A stretch of DNA of 5,453 bases, taken from positions 1-5,453 of the forward strand of contig JAEORG010000376.1 of NCBI GenBank assembly GCA_016841005.1, read 5' to 3'. The DNA is from Candidatus Thorarchaeota archaeon. Lineage in GTDB: Archaea; Asgardarchaeota; Thorarchaeia; Thorarchaeales; Thorarchaeaceae. Position numbers and translations under genes: made by a program. The notes beneath the pieces are model-generated. The model worked only from the letters and a program-made list of their open reading frames with translations, did not search any database and had not been told where the DNA came from. Positions 5,255-5,453 of this stretch are shown piece after piece (positions within the stretch are counted from its first letter, which is position 1; each line of letters starts with the position of its first letter).

Positions 5255-5453
5255 TTGATTGAAGATAATATTGAATGGGATACACCCGAGCCTGTATCGC
5301 CTGACAAACCCAAGTTCAATCCGGTGAAACAATTCAGCCATTTTGTAAAGAGAATAAACATCCGATGGTTGGTAGTAATACTGCTAGCTGGGATGGTTTT
5401 TTCATCAGCAATCATCGTTTATCAGAATGGTCGAATCATCCAACTGGAAGGTG
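5255..5453 (+). CDS. Single-pass membrane protein, N-terminal part only (runs off the window)
   Basis: Sixty-six codons are visible from TTG 5255. The first 36 residues are hydrophilic, Pro-rich and acidic at first, then basic (FVKRINIR). One hydrophobic segment follows at about 37-56 (WLVVILLAGMVFSSAIIVY). The basic residues just before it indicate an N-in, C-out (type II) topology, with the unseen part outside the cell or as a long extracytoplasmic domain. The residues after the segment (QNGRIIQLEG) could begin a coiled coil or an extracellular domain, but too little is visible. A cleavable signal peptide is unlikely because the hydrophobic segment starts far from the N-terminus. I do not recognise the family. 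It is divergent from the PLD gene and shares the intergenic region with it. Confidence 0.7.
   Translation, partial: MIEDNIEWDTPEPVSPDKPKFNPVKQFSHFVKRINIRWLVVILLAGMVFSSAIIVYQNGRIIQLEG

Noticed and set aside
5224..5415. Minus-strand reading frame of 63 codons opposite the right-edge gene
   Set aside because: It is antisense to a frame with a clear ribosome binding site, a basic flank and a membrane segment, and has no features of its own.
1..5453. CRISPR array, tRNA, rRNA or insertion sequence
   Set aside because: No regularly spaced repeats, cloverleaf-like segments, transposase motifs or terminal repeats were seen on either strand.

Overview
The window looks archaeal, most plausibly a Thorarchaeota-like or other uncultured mesophilic lineage. 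This is inferred from general character only: moderately AT-rich DNA, TTG starts preceded by GGTGG-type ribosome binding sites, a secreted and sequon-rich membrane-anchored M6 peptidase, and a winged-helix plus phospholipase-D protein. No marker gene fixes the taxon, and a bacterial origin cannot be excluded from sequence alone.

Layout from left to right. (1) 2-265 (+): a small protein with two CxxC pairs, probably zinc binding. (2) 266-387: a short intergenic leader with several small inverted and direct repeats. (3) 402-2663 (+, TTG start): a large exported M6-family (InhA-like) metallopeptidase with a beta-rich second half and three C-terminal hydrophobic segments. (4) 2664-2904: a non-coding stretch between convergent genes; I see only a T-rich tract that might end the peptidase transcript. 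(5) 2905-4215 (-): a protein with an unrecognised N-terminal module of about 300 residues and a C-terminal Schlafen AlbA_2 domain. (6) 4216-4321: a short spacer with two small inverted repeats. (7) 4322-5002 (-), with the reading frame open to 5137: a phospholipase-D-like protein with one HKD motif. Its apparent ATG start cuts through a winged helix that continues upstream without any ATG, GTG or TTG. (8) 5138-5254: a divergent promoter region crowded with TTCA/TGAA half-sites. (9) 5255-5453 (+): the start of a single-pass membrane protein that runs off the window.

The peptidase and the right-edge protein are envelope proteins pointing rightward. The PLD and AlbA_2 genes between them point leftward, are separated by about 100 nt and could be co-transcribed, PLD gene first. 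A PLD-superfamily nuclease-like protein beside a Schlafen-type protein suggests nucleic-acid processing, defence or stress regulation. This pair is the most interesting content of the window. Its function is inference; no characterised system was recognised.
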